Below are positions 31,926 to 44,165 of a stretch of 64,000 nt of DNA, one piece after another. A program made the translations under genes and the position numbers. Below the pieces are notes generated by a model. It saw only the letters and a program-made list of their open reading frames with translations. It was not told where the DNA came from and searched no databases. Numbering within the stretch: the first letter of the stretch is position 1; the number at the start of each line of letters is the position of its first letter. The DNA comes from Ariolimax columbianus (taxonomy: Eukaryota > Mollusca > Gastropoda > Stylommatophora > Arionidae). The stretch lies in contig JAVGWX010000019.1 of NCBI GenBank assembly GCA_036924085.1, forward strand, positions 9,876,361-9,940,360, in the 5' to 3' direction.

Positions 31926-32702
31926 AAGAAAGTAAATACAACACAACTAAATTGGCCTGATCAAGGCTGCAGTACAGACAGAGGGATCCAATATATGCAC
32001 ACAACATATTTTAGAATACTTCAGATGTGAAGACAAACACTCTGGAAACTTTAGAACAATAACTGTGTATTATGAGATTCAAATATTGCATAATAATTAT
32101 AATGAACGCGAGTGGAGAAAGTTACGCAACGATAACGGTAATAGCCGGACAGTATCGTCACGTAAGGCATGCGAGATATGATCTCACCCTGGGGGCCACT
32201 CTTCCCCTACTCTCTCTTCTCACCTCACTCTGTTTCATTTGACTCTGTCCTACAGTCACACCCTTGCACAACTTTCACACGCGCCCTCGTGGTAAAGCCC
32301 TTCCATTGCACTTTGGTTGGGCTAGCTTCTGAGGGCGCTCAAACCTAGCATAGGTACATACAGACGCACACATGCATCCAAGCACTGGTTTACGCGTCCT
32401 GATATCGCCCAATGGACTACGGTCTGGGGTGGAAAATGGCGCGCCTCCGCCAGTAGAAACTAGTGAGGCAAACATCTAAGCAAAAAAAAAAAAAAAAGTA
32501 AGGCATGCGAATGTTTGTATAACGCTGGGAAAAAATATGGACTTGTCTCTGAACACGCAGTGTAGTCCTTTATTACTCATCTGGTGGTCATGAACAGCTT
32601 GTGGTTTATCACAACACAACTCATGCCATTGGAGACATGTTACGAATAGTTGCCCATTGCATTTTAATACTATATGTAGTAACTCCGTTACGCCCCATTG
32701 CT
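31926..32702. other. Unassigned sequence
   Basis: No gene is recognised. A poly-A run lies at about 32481-32497. Confidence 0.4.
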
Positions 32703-33245
32703 TGGAGTGAAGAGTAATCAGGGTCAGGTGAAACATACTGATAAGGTGGGAGAGACGCGTAATCAGGGTCAGGTGAAACATACTGATCAAGGTGGGAGTG
32801 AAGAGTAATCAGGGTCAGGTGAAACATACTGATCAAGGTAAGAGAGTAATCAGGGTCAGGTGAAACATACTGATCATGGTGGGAGAGTAATCAGGGTCAG
32901 GTGAAACATACTGATCAAGGTGGGAGAGCAATCAGGGTCAGGTGAAACATACTGATCAAGGTGGGAGAGTAATCAGGGTCATGTGAAACACACTGATCAA
33001 GGTGAGAGAGTAATCAGGGTCAGGTGAAACACACTGATCAAGGTAGGAGAGAAGAGTAATCAGGCGAAACAAACTGATCAAGACCTTCACCTCAGGTCCT
33101 CCCCGTTCGTGCTTCAGGAAATAGGCTATATCACAGAGGAGGACTCAACAGGATGGGGATCGACAATGAGGACCCTGGTTCACCCCTTCAAGTACGCCTC
33201 TGGATGTAAGAAAAGCCACTGTAACCCGCTAGCAAAGAAACGTCG
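32703..33245 (+). repeat. Family C copy with an internal 41-bp array
   Basis: About nine units of GAGTAATCAGGGTCAGGTGA plus 21 (32703-33075) lead into the family C 3' part (CTGATCAAGACCTTCACCTC and onward, to about 33240). The unit is a second, independent version of the family C module. Confidence 0.85.
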
Positions 33246-33276
33246 GCAATAGTTAACTCATCTCCAGTAGCTTTGA

Positions 33277-33608
33277 ACAACAACAACAACACCAACATTA
33301 TCATCACCACCACCAACACCACCAACAACATCACCACCACCAACAACATCACCACCACCAACAACATCACCACCACCAACAACACCACCACCATCAACAA
33401 CATCCCCATCACCAACAACATCCCCACCACCACCAACAACCCCAACAACATTACCACCACCAACAAAATCACCACCACCAACAACACCACTACGTCCAAC
33501 AACATCACCACCACCAAGAACAACAACACCACCACCAACACCCCCACCACCATCAACAACAACATCACTACCAATAACAACCCTACCACCACCACCAACA
33601 ACAATGCC
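33277..33608. repeat. AAC/ACC trinucleotide repeat
   Basis: An irregular mix of AACAACATCACCACCACC. The Asn/Thr and Val/Gly frames are repeat artefacts. Confidence 0.95.
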
Positions 33609-34764
33609 AACAAGAACAACCAAGTAGCACCTAGGTTGAAAAGATTGCACCCTTTTAAGAATGCTAAAGCTCCATAAAGGGGGTTACGAATGGGACTGGC
33701 AACCTCATCATATAAAGACTGTAGATACCAGCTTCCTGCAAGTGGCCAGATCTAGTGGTGTCCCTAAGTTTCTCTCGGAGCATAAAGGTGAGCTAACACA
33801 GAGTATTTCAACCGTCAAACAGTAAAACATGTTCTACAAATCGGGAAGCTCCACGAGAGGAACAACAATACCACCAATTTTATGAGAGAAATAGATGTGA
33901 TTATTTGAGAGCGAAGGACGAAAAATAAGCAGAGAACGAACAAGGTGAAACCGCCATTGAACAACGCTGAAATTACTGGACACGTACCAAGCTAACATGA
34001 CTCAGTCCTTATCTCCCCCCTGCACGCAACAACCATTTGCCACCACCACTAATGATCCTACATAAATGCATCATCACGCGGTCGCCACCTCCTCCTTATC
34101 CATCGCCTCTACTCCCCACCACCAACAGACTATCAAAAACTCACTCTAATGCGCGTGCAGCTGTGCCCCAAGCAGTGAGATGCAAATTAAAACAGAGCTG
34201 TGTCGTGAGCTCTTGTCAAATCTTTAATTCAATTTTTTTTTAAACAACCATGTTCTAATTAAATTCACCATCCACAATTCTATTTGTTCCTTCTTAGACT
34301 TCGTCCATTTTATCCGCTTCTGGCTTGCTCCATCCATTTGAGTTGATCTGTTTGGCTATTCCTCTATTCAACTTTGTTAACGTAGAAAGAAAACTAATTA
34401 AACCAATGTCTTGTCTTCAATAAGTGTGGACGGGACATGCATATTATATGAGGAACAACGCAAAGAATGGCTTCACACGTGGGCATAGTGGGGATTCATT
34501 TTTAAACGAGATAAGAAGACTGGATAAGGTCCTTCGAGGAAGAAGGCGTGAGTTCTTAGGGGAATTGTACGAACACGCAAGCAGAAACGGAAACCAACAT
34601 AGACTGAAGCAAGGATTACCTTCTGGTGTGCTGTGACAATTTGATGTCACGAAATTTCGTGAGATTTAAATACTTTCACTCCTGTGTGATATATTTGTAC
34701 TCTGCGAGCGTACGTGCGTGTGTGATCTTGTGTGTGTATATGGTTTAAATGTTAAACTTAAGGC
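33609..34764. other. Mostly unassigned, with a LINE 3' end
   Basis: The plus strand at 33840-33945 reads ELHERNNNTTNFMREID and then a stop and GAGAGCGAAGGACGAAAAAT, matching the 3' end of the LINE at 47950-49475. An open stretch of 70 codons at 34424-34636 has no recognised family. Confidence 0.45.
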
Positions 34765-34890
34765 AGTCCAGTAGCAAACACTGTTAACGGGCATGAAGTG
34801 TAAGAGACTGATTGTACTAGGTCTAAACTTTTTACAAGGGATGGTTAGGGTGGGGCTTAAACAATTTTCTTCCCGCCTGTTTTACCTTCT
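34765..34890. repeat. Family I fragment
   Basis: GTAAGAGACTGATTGTACTA and GGTCTAAAC match the stretch at 11130-11160. Confidence 0.4.
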
Positions 34891-35127
34891 ATATCAGTAA
34901 ACCAGTCACATATTTACAGCTAGATCGACTGGAACGTGCCGATAGACAGGATATAACTCTGTACTTTTCTTGTGAGGAGTAACAGCTGTACCACTGCAAC
35001 TCAAACCTTCTTTTCAATGACAAGAAGCTAAAATCACGCTCACTATAGGCAAGTCTCGCGTCTAACGTGAGCTTCTGTTTGTGTGTGCCTACGTCTTGGA
35101 TAAACAGTGTTAACATTACCTGCATAT

Positions 35128-35579
35128 CGGTTCTTCTTCTTCTTCTTCTTCTTCTTCTTCTTCTTCTTCTTTGTTTTCTTCCTTTCTTCTTCTTCTTCTT
35201 CTTCTTCTTCTTCTTCTTCTTCTTCTTCTTCTTCTTCTTTGTTTTCTTCCTTTCTTCTTCTTCTTCTTCTTCTTCTTTGTTTTCTTCCTTTCTTCTTCTT
35301 CTTCTTCTTCTTCTTCTTCTTCTTCTTCTTCTTCTTCTTCTTCTTCTTCTTCTTCTTCTTCTTCTTCTTCTTTGTTTTCTTCCTTTCTTCTTCTTCTTCT
35401 TTGTTTTCTTCCTTTCTTCTTCTTCTTCTTCTTCTTCTTCTTCTTCTTCTTCTCTTCTTCTTCTTCTTCGTTTTCTTCTTTTCTTCTTCTTCTTTTCTTC
35501 TTCTTCTTCTTCTTCTTCTTTGTTTTCTTCTTCTTCTTCTTCTTCTTCTTCTTCTTCTTCTTCTTTGTTTTCTTCCTTT

Positions 35580-35610
<31 letters not shown>

Positions 35611-35935
35611 TTATTATTCTTCTTCTCTTCTTATTCTTCTTCTTCGTTTTCTTCTTTTCTTCTTCTTCTTCTTCTTCTTCTTCTTCTTCTTCTTCTCTTC
35701 TTCTTCTTCTTCTCTTCATATTCTTCTTCTTCGTTTTCTTCTTTCCTTTTTCTTCTTCTTCTTCTTCTTCTTCTCCTTCTTCTTCTCTTCTTATTCTTCT
35801 TCGTTTTCTTCTTCTTTTCTTTTTCTTCTGCGTTTTCTTCTTCTTTTTTGTCTTATTTTTCTTCTTCATCGTTTTCTTCCTCTTCTTCGTCATCTTCTTT
35901 CTCATCTTCTTCTTCCTCTTATTCTTCGTTCATCC
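35128..35935. repeat. TTC (GAA) trinucleotide repeat, 800 bp
   Basis: A nearly pure pyrimidine tract on the plus strand, with TTTGTTTTCTTCCTTTC breaks repeated several times. Very long Lys/Arg/Glu and Phe/Leu/Ser frames in all registers are artefacts. Confidence 0.97.
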
Positions 35936-36154
35936 CGAAGAGGACGTTTTCTTACGTTGTGTAGTAGCTTACAGCGAGGCTACAATATTTGAGCCTTTCG
36001 ACACACCCAGTTGTAGAGCGGCACATGTTTTAGATCAGGTTTGAATTTCTTCTTTGTTCCCTAATCTCTCAGCCAGCCTGCATGGGTGCAGCCTATTTTC
36101 AAGACCGCCACTTGAAAGCGGAATACGGTATTGGACAGTTCTGGCTCCCTGTTC

Positions 36155-36975
36155 CTGACGCAAGCAGCCAGCAATGAGTCACTGACCCTGACGCAAGCAG
36201 CCAGCAATGAGTCACTGACCCTGATGCAAGCAGCCAGCATTGAGTCACTGACCCTGACACAACTGACACAAGCAGCCAGCAATGAGTCACTGACCCTGAC
36301 GCAAGCAGCCAGCAATGAGTCACTGACCCTGACACAACTGACACAAGCAGCCAGCAATGAGTCACTAACCCTGACACAACTGACACAATCAGCCAGCAAT
36401 GAGTCACTGACCCTGACACAACTGACACAAGCAGCCAGCAATGAGTCACTGACCCTGACACAACTGACACAATCAGCCAGCAAATGAGTCACTGACCCTG
36501 ACACAAGCAGCGAGCAATGAGTCACTGACCCTGACACAACTGACACAAGCAGCCAGCAATGAGTCACTGACCCTGACACAACTGACACAAGCAGCCAGCA
36601 ATGAGTCACTAACCCTGACACAACTGACACAATCAGCCAGCAATGAGTCACTGACCCTGACACAACTGACACAAGCAGCCAGCAATGAGTCACTGACCCT
36701 GACACAACTGACACAATCAGCTAGCAAATGAGTCACTGACCCTGACACAAGCAGCGAGCAATGAGTCACTGACCCTGACACAACTGACACAAGCAGCCAG
36801 CAATGAGTCACTGACCCTGACAACTGACAAAATCAGCCAGCAATGAGTCACTGACCCGGGCACAAGCAGCCATCAATGAGTCACTGACCCTGACACAAGC
36901 AGCCAGCAATGAGTCACGGTCCCTGACACAAGCAGCCAGCTATGAGTCACTGACCCTGAAGCAAACATCCAGCTG
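36155..36975. repeat. 33/42-bp minisatellite with a 243-bp higher-order repeat
   Basis: Units of AGCAGCCAGCAATGAGTCAC plus CTGACCCTGACAC come in a 33-bp form and a 42-bp form with an extra ACAACTGAC. The unusual AGCAAATGAGTCAC followed by CAGCGAGCAATG recurs at about 36480 and 36723, a 243-bp spacing. Confidence 0.93.
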
Positions 36976-37365
36976 TGAGTCTATCACTCCAATTACGTCT
37001 TTGAATTCGATCTCTTCCATTCTAGATCTTTCTCTATCACTCCAATTACGTCTTTGTATTCGATCTCTTCCACTCTAGATCTTTCTCTATCACTCCAATT
37101 ACGTCTCTGTATTTCTATCTCTTCCACTCTAGATCTTTCTCTATCACTCCAATTACGTCTCTGTATTTCTATCTCTTCCACTCTAGATCTTTCTCTATCA
37201 CTCCAATTACGTCTCTGTATTTCTATCTCTTCCACTCTAGATCTTTCTCTATCACTCCAATTACGTCTCTGTATTTCTATCTCTTCCACTCAAGATCTTT
37301 CTCTATCACTCCAATTACGTCTCTGTATTTCTATCTCTTCCACTCTAGATCTTTCTCTACCGCTA
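36976..37365. repeat. 53-bp minisatellite, 7 units
   Basis: Units begin CACTCCAATTACGTCTCTGT and contain CTATCTCTTCCACTCTAGAT. The CCAATTACG starts at 36989, 37042 and 37095 show the 53-bp period. Confidence 0.95.
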
Positions 37366-38214
37366 TCATTACATTACTCTCTCCCATTGCCCTGATTCCT
37401 CTGTTTCTGTATAATTTCTCTATCCGTCTTTATATCTCCATGCATTCTCTATTTCGATAACTCTCTTTACCTTTCTTTTACTTTTACATCGCTCATTTCT
37501 CCAGTTAAATTTCCATATAAATCCACATCTCAGCCGTCACACCCCCCCCCCCCCCCCTTTCCACCTCTGTCTTTTCGCTTCTACTTGTTATGTTCTACTT
37601 CACTTCTACTTGTTATGTTCTACTTCTATGATCATCTATTAGAACATTATATATATATTAATGAACATTGATTAAGTTAGATGAGTTTCCTTAATTTTGC
37701 TTTGCCAAGAACTTTCGCGCCTTTTCACCAGCACCAAAGCTGATTGAGGGTCGAGTCATCTCAGCAGAGACCAATCACCGCTCGAATTCGGCCCGGATGA
37801 CGCGTAAGATTGAATAATCCAGGCCTCGAAATTTTGGAGTGTCTTCTTGGAATTGTTTTCTCACTTTTCCTTCTTGTACTCCGTTTTCCTTTGTCCTGTG
37901 GAAATATCTTTCTTTCTTCCCAATTCCTTCCGTTTCAGAGTGCAGGAATGTATAGTGATGCAGAGTACAATGATAACTTTGGATGTTGCTACAGTTGTTC
38001 ATCAATTTGGGTTGTTGTTGTTGTCGTTGTTGTTGTTGAAACTTCCAATATATATTTAATCGTATCAGAGATTTCATACACATTATTTGTTCCTTCCTCC
38101 AGGCCTAGTTAGCCGCAGGATAACCGATGGTCTTCGGCTACCTGGCAGCAGACATTAACATGTCTGTTTGAATACCAGGATTCCAAGTATTCCAGGTATT
38201 TCGTCTTCTTGTTC
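37366..38214. other. Unassigned sequence
   Basis: A poly-C run (about 16) lies near 37543. Positions 38098-38200 are a dispersed repeat shared with 28970-29090. No gene is seen. Confidence 0.4.
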
Positions 38215-38581
38215 TCCTTTCTTAACTTACCGTCTTTATACTGGTTTAGAATACTCTGCAGAGTCTGTATACAACCAGTTTCATTTACATTACCTTGTTC
38301 TAAAAGCCATGCACATCCAATTTATTCTTAAATGCATTAATTATCCCTGCCTCCACTACTTCCTGTGGCAATGCGTTCCAAGCTTTCCCCACTTTCTGAG
38401 TAAAAAAATATTTCCTAATATCTAATCTAGATCTCTCTTTAGTTAATTTGTAGATATTCACTCTTGTTCTTGTAGGTGGTTGTATTTTGAAAAAAAACCT
38501 GTTATAGTCTAATTTCATTCCAGTGGAAAATATAACAACCACTATCTTCGGCCTCCCCCATAAGCCTGCGTCAAAGTACAT
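38215..38581 (-). pseudogene. CR1-like LINE 3' fragment (family G)
   Basis: The minus strand is open for 93 codons and includes ERSRLDIRKYFFTQKVGKAW and NALPQEVVEAGIINAFKNKL, ending DVHGF before the stop. The family G 3' end with AGACTCTGCAGAGTATTC follows. It is the best preserved family G copy here. Confidence 0.85.
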
Positions 38582-38769
38582 TGCGTGCTTTTTGCAGAAA
38601 GCTGTAGTAATTTGTTTTACACGACGAGGTTACTAGCCCCGTGCACACCTTTTTATAGTCGAATTTTGCAACATGCATGAATGGGCAGTGGGCTCATTCT
38701 TTCCTCCCCAGTTGATGATCTTTATACATTAAATGATTCCTTATATACATGAATTGTCTGAATGGGAGA

Positions 38770-39474
38770 GCGATCAGGTGAATTCTCTCATGTCACAGAT
38801 GGGTGGATAGATGAGATGATAGATGGACGAATATACGGATGAATAGATGGATTGGTAGACGGACGGATTTTTAGGTAAATTAAACAATGTTTGGATGTAT
38901 GGATAAATGGATGAATTAATGTATGAATGGATTAGTAGATGGATATATCGATGTATTGATGGATCTATAGATTGATTGATGAATAGATGGATGAATGGAT
39001 GTAGTAATGAGTGGATAGGTGGATAGATCATAGATGAATATACAAATAGATGGATGGATAGTCAGATTGATGGATGGATGGATAGTTGGAAAGATGCATG
39101 GATGAAAGTATGGATCTTGCATATAGAAAGACAAATAATTAAATAGATTGGTTGATAGAAAGACAAACTTGCAGACATACAGACAAACAGGCAGACAGAC
39201 AGACAGGCAGACAGACAGACACACAGACAGACAGACAGAAACACAGACAGACAGGCAGACAGACAGACACACAGACAGACAGATAGATATATATATAGAC
39301 AGGCAGACACACAGACAGACACACAGACAGACAGACATATATATATATATATAGACAGACAGACATACATACAGACAGACAGATAGACACACAAACAGAC
39401 AGATAGACAGGCAGGCAGGCAGACAGACAGACACACACACACAGACAGACACACAGACAGACAGACAGACAGAC

Positions 39475-39519
<45 letters not shown>

Positions 39520-39520
39520 T

Positions 39521-39585
<65 letters not shown>

Positions 39586-39655
39586 CAGACACACAGATAG
39601 ACAGACAGACACACAGACAGATAGACAGATAGACAGACAGATAGATAGATCTCTT
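38770..39655. repeat. GATGGATG, GACA and GATA microsatellites
   Basis: A degenerate ATGGATGGAT tract (38800-39130) passes into (CAGA)n (39165-39475) and (TAGA)n (39470-39585). Tyr/Leu/Ser/Ile/Cys-rich frames are artefacts. Confidence 0.95.
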
Positions 39656-40477
39656 CAGTGGTATGATTGTAATTTGTGTGTACCGAGACGGCTGGCGCAT
39701 TTCACATTTTTCTCAATGCTTGCTGTGATATCGGTGTGTCTTGGGCCGTTTTGCACCCGCCGGAACCCATCCTTCTCCAGGCAACGTGTATCTCTCCATT
39801 GTGAATTTTTCTATGATCTCACTGTCTTCTCAAGCATGGCGTTACATGTTCACTCTGAAGGTCACGCCTTTCCGTATCTTTTTTCCGGCCTCGTTTTCAT
39901 CTTGGTCGTTTGCTATTAATCGCTCTTGTGTATTTTCTGTTCGACTTTATCCTAAAATATGTAGATTAAAATACACCTCGTCGCTTTGACGGGCACAAGT
40001 CCAATTGGAAAAACGCCAAAAAAACTTTATCCTAGAGGAATATGTAACAATGAAATTGCAGACCCAAAGATCACAGAAAAAACATACATGATTCAGGAGC
40101 GAACCAGATCAGCAGCCATAATGACCCTCGACCAGGAAGGTCTCACAACTGATGAACATTATCTTAATATTATCAGTGTCAGAAATGGACCTTGACCAAA
40201 TCACATGGACAAAAGATCATACAATATGTGAATAGCAGCCATCATCACTTGGTGACGTGAGAAGTAAATCTGACAGGAAGTAGACACATCATGCGCGATG
40301 TACTTGATCGAGGGCAAGTCAACCATATGGGGTAGCTGGCCATTTTATTTGGTGGCTCGAACATGTGTCATGGCAGCAACATCCAGCTTTGTAGCAGACG
40401 CTACTTTTGGTAGCAGACGCTAGGTGGGGCATTAGCGTGCGCAGCTTAATGTGTGAAATGTCGTCCGTGCTCATAGA
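39656..40477. other. Unassigned sequence
   Basis: A phrase near 40165-40230 (ATCAGTGTCAGAAATGGACC, AAAGATCATACAATATGTGA) resembles 18795-18850, indicating a diverged dispersed repeat. No gene is recognised. Confidence 0.4.
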
Positions 40478-41040
40478 GTGTGTAATCAAAGAGCAGCGTT
40501 CTGTTAGGCGTTTCGTTTACAAAAATGACTTTCTGTAATGGATGTTCACAGGGAAATGCTACCTGTTTACGCTGAGAAGCGTTGGTCGTATAAAAGTGTA
40601 CATTGATGGGTCGATATATTCACTCAAGAACGCTGAAAAGTTGCCGTTGAGGTCCGACCTGGTCGTCCTGTTAAGATTGTAACAGCCGAAGCATCTGTGT
40701 GGCAGATAGGGGAGATTATTCACGCTGACATTAACATGCATCTTACAGCCTTGAGCCATTTCCATCTGGTTGGCGCACTAAAATCCCTGCTCCATGGGCG
40801 GCGCTTCACGAATGGCGAAGAGGTGAAGCGTGATGTGGAAATGTGGATGAGACAGCAGATTACAGACTTCCATGCTGTAGGTTTGGGTGAAAGAACAGAC
40901 CACAGACTTTCATGCTTCAGGTTTTGGTGAGAGAGCAGACCACAGACTTCCATGCTGCAGGTTTTGGTGCACTGTTAATGCGATGGGATAAGTGTATCAA
41001 TGTTGGTGGAAAAAAAGGGGCAATGTGAGTGCGATAATAA
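40478..41040 (+). pseudogene. Mariner-family transposase relic, centre deleted
   Basis: Pieces of a mariner (SETMAR-like) transposase are readable: IKEQRSVRRFVYKND, then VEVRPGRPVKIVTAEA and EIIHADINMHLT from the N-terminal helix-turn-helix region, then directly SHFHLVGALKSLLHGRRF, EEVKRDVEMWMRQQITDFHA and RWDKCINVGG from the C terminus. The catalytic core between them is missing in a frame-preserving deletion. A 49-bp segment covering TDFHA is repeated about three times near 40860-40970. No inverted ends were identified. Confidence 0.8.
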
Positions 41041-41135
41041 ATGGTTTTCAAGTTTGCATCTCATTTAGTGTTCTTTTAACAGTCACTTGGGACCTATATA
41101 CTGACGTCCTCGTATATATATTTACAAACACAGAT

Positions 41136-41495
41136 GGCTTGGCTTGACTTCGCTCGTTCTCAATCTCCCGCAACCAAACCCTAAAGGGGCGTAAGTAGCA
41201 GAATGTAGTCCAAAGAACGGAATGCGTTGTGTCGTAGTTTACAGCTTGATTGCGATATTTGCACCTTTCGGTCCAACACATCCGACTTCAGCACGCATTT
41301 TTTGAGTACCGGGTTAGCATTCCCTCTTCGATCCATTCTCATTAGCCAGTCTGCCCTGCTGCAGCCTGTTATCCAGGATCACCGCGTGGAAGTATAGAAT
41401 GGTCTTGGCAGCTCTGTTTCGCTGGCCCTGACGCTAGCAGTCAGATATGGGTCGCTGACCACTGCAGCTCATGCGCTGCTCAGCATCTTGATCCC
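41136..41495 (-). repeat. Family B retroposon, full copy
   Basis: The 360-bp minus-strand copy has its AAGCC-type tail at the low end. It is flanked by caaacacagat (41125-41135) and caaacatagat (41496-41506), an 11-bp duplication with one mismatch. Confidence 0.9.
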
Positions 41496-41506
41496 CAAAC
41501 ATAGAT

Positions 41507-42775
41507 AAAGTAGTTTTGTTATATGATACGTTTGTCTCAAAACCGACACATAACGAGAGCTAATAACAAAATCCATCAGAGCTTTCGAGTACGAGGAAGA
41601 CCAAACAAACGATGGAATGACCGTGCTAAAGGAGCTCTACAGAGCCCCAGATAATCTGATTAGCGTAATTGTAGAGAACTCGCTTACAACAGAAAAGGTA
41701 CGGTCTTCAACTTCCGTTACCAGAGTGATTGAGTCGACCCAACTGTAATTGGGTACCTGGCTTGCAGTAAATAAAAAAATAGACAGGGAGAAAAGGAACT
41801 GTCCACCCCTCTCATAAACAAGCTGTGACCTCGTACAATGTCGTCTGCAACTCTTAATCTTTGCCACCATTTCCTGCCATGGAACTCCGTTTACCGCAAG
41901 AGCCCTCAGTTGAATGTATAAGCCTCGAACAGATGTCATATTCAAGAAAATTGCATATCCCTACAACATTTGCTAATGACACAAGTGTGCAGATGAGCTA
42001 ACACGGCGATGACAGACCACGTGAGTTCACACCCAACTCTACTAACGACCAGCACATGCCATCCACCTCGTCGAACGCCGCATGACAATGTACAGAAAAC
42101 ATCATCACGTTAGCCTCCATGCTTTGTCCGGCCAATCGCAGGAGCTCTCACGACCACGTGCAATGCCCACATTCCGTGAGGCCACATCGACCGGAAATAG
42201 GTCTAACATAACTCCAGTGACCTCATCTCTTTTTATATCCTCATTCACCCCTCACGATCTCCAACTCATTTTTGCCGTTCCACTGATCCCTTTCCACCCA
42301 TGACATGCCTCCATTTCAAAATTCCAATTTTTCTTCATAATTCTCCATCGAAATTTTTCCAGCACTACCACCAGTAGTGTGACACTGCCAACCAACTCCC
42401 CCCCTCTCCCCACAATGTCCACAATGGCTCGCATTTTTCAACGTCACCATGCTATTACGCCATCATTCAATTTAGGGAGCAGATTTTTTTGGGTTTTTGT
42501 TGAAAGTAATCTTCAAGAAACAATTCTTTGTTCGCAGCTTTCAAGGCAAACTGACCTTGTTTATCCCTTTGCATATTCCAGCTTGTTCATTTGATTCCTG
42601 TTTCTGGTTTTGTTATATTCTTCCATGATAATGTATGCTTTTCAATCGAGTTTTTGAATAAATATTTCTGGACTTTTGCAACGTTTTATATATTTTTTAG
42701 TTTAAGCTTCCAGAAAAAGTTAATGGAAAACAAAAAAGTTAAAACTGCATTATACACGTGTTTCACAAAGATATC
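41507..42775. other. Mostly unassigned, with one SINE copy
   Basis: A family F SINE lies at 41658-41840 (GTAGAGAACTCGC, GAGTCGACCCAACTGTAATT, GGGTACCTGGC). Nothing is recognised in the rest. Confidence 0.5.
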
Positions 42776-43870
42776 TTCTAATATTATCTGTTGACACGCG
42801 AGCCACATTTATGAGTTCTAATATTATCTGTTGACACGCGGGCCACATATATGACTTCTAATATTATCTGTTGACACGCGTACCACATATATGACTTATA
42901 ACATTATCAGTTGACACGCGAGCCACATATATGAATTCTAATATTTTCTGTTGACACGCGGGCCACATATATGACTTCTAATATTATCTGTTGACACGCG
43001 TGCCACATATATGACTTCTAATATTATCTGTTGACACGCGAGCCACATATATGACTTCTAATATTATCTGTTGACATGCGTGCCACATATATGACTTCTA
43101 ATATTATATGTTGACACGCGAGCCACATATATGACTTCTATTATTATCTGTTGACACGCGAGCCACATATATGACTTATAATATTATCTGTTGACACGCG
43201 GGCCACATATATGACTTCTAATATTATCTGTTGACACGCGTGCCACATATATGACTTCTAATATTATCAGTTGACACGCGAGCCACATATATGACTTCTA
43301 ATATTATCTGTTGACACACGGGCCACATATATGACTTCTAATATTATATGTTAACACGCGTGCCATATATATGACTTCTAATATTATCTGTTGACACGCG
43401 AGCCACATATATGACTTCTAATATTATCAGTTGACACGCGAGCCACATATATGACTTCTAATATTATCTGTTAACACGCGTACCACATATATGACTTCTA
43501 ATATTATCTGTTGACACGCGAGCCACATATATGACTTCTAATATTATCTGTTGACACGCGGGCCACATATATGACTTCTAATATTATCAGTTGACACGCG
43601 AGCCACATATATGACTTCTAATATTATCTGTTGACACGCGAGCCACATATATGACTTATAATATTATCTGTTGACACGTGGGCCACATATATGACTTCTA
43701 ATATTATCTGTTGACACGCGTGCCACATATATGACTTCTAATATTATCAGTTGACACGCGAGCCACATATATGACTTCTAATATTATCTGTTGACACACG
43801 GGCCACATATATGACTTCTAATATTATCTGTTGACACACGGGCCACATATATGACTTCTAATATTATCTG
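42776..43870. repeat. 40-bp satellite, 27 units, with trimeric order
   Basis: Each unit reads TTCTAATATTATCTGTTGAC, then ACGCGNGCCACATATATGAC. The N position follows the order AGT AGT ATA AGT AGT AAT AGA AGT AGG. This is a 120-bp three-unit period with local breaks. Diverged units continue at 44815-45060 after inserted repeats. Confidence 0.97.
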
Positions 43871-43871
43871 G

Positions 43872-44165
43872 GAGGGGATGAAGACTAACGTTTGGTCAGG
43901 CAAAATATACTGATCAGACATGTTCGTCATGGTCAGGCAAAATATACTGGCCAAGACCCTCACCTCGGTTTCCTAGTAGCTCTACGTGGAAACGGGCTAA
44001 CAAGGTGAGGGATCGCCGTAGCAATGAGTGATACGCAGATGAAGACAAGCATAGCACAACCGCCTGGAGGACCCCGGTCCACCTTCATCAGCACGCTCGG
44101 GATGTGAGGAAAGCTACTGCAATCCGCCACTTAACGTCCTTTTTAGGGCGCACAAAAGAGTAATG
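43872..44165 (+). repeat. Family C copy inside the 40-bp satellite
   Basis: The copy runs from ACTAACGTTTGGTCAGGCAA to CGTCCTTTTTAGGGCGCACA. It carries two modules of the type expanded at 29255-30300. Confidence 0.85.

Noticed and set aside
34424..34636. 70-codon open frame with a basic, helix-like sequence
   Set aside because: No family is recognised and there is no splice or promoter context; chance or an unknown relic is as likely.
34889..36044. Open frames up to 338 codons rich in Lys/Arg/Glu or Phe/Leu/Ser
   Set aside because: They are translations of the TTC/GAA tract.
38916..39700. Cys-Leu-Ser-Val-Tyr-Ile repeat proteins up to 232 codons
   Set aside because: They are translations of GACA and GATA microsatellites.
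42776..43870. CRISPR-like array
   Set aside because: The 40-bp units are contiguous with no unique spacers, and the DNA is animal nuclear; it is a satellite.
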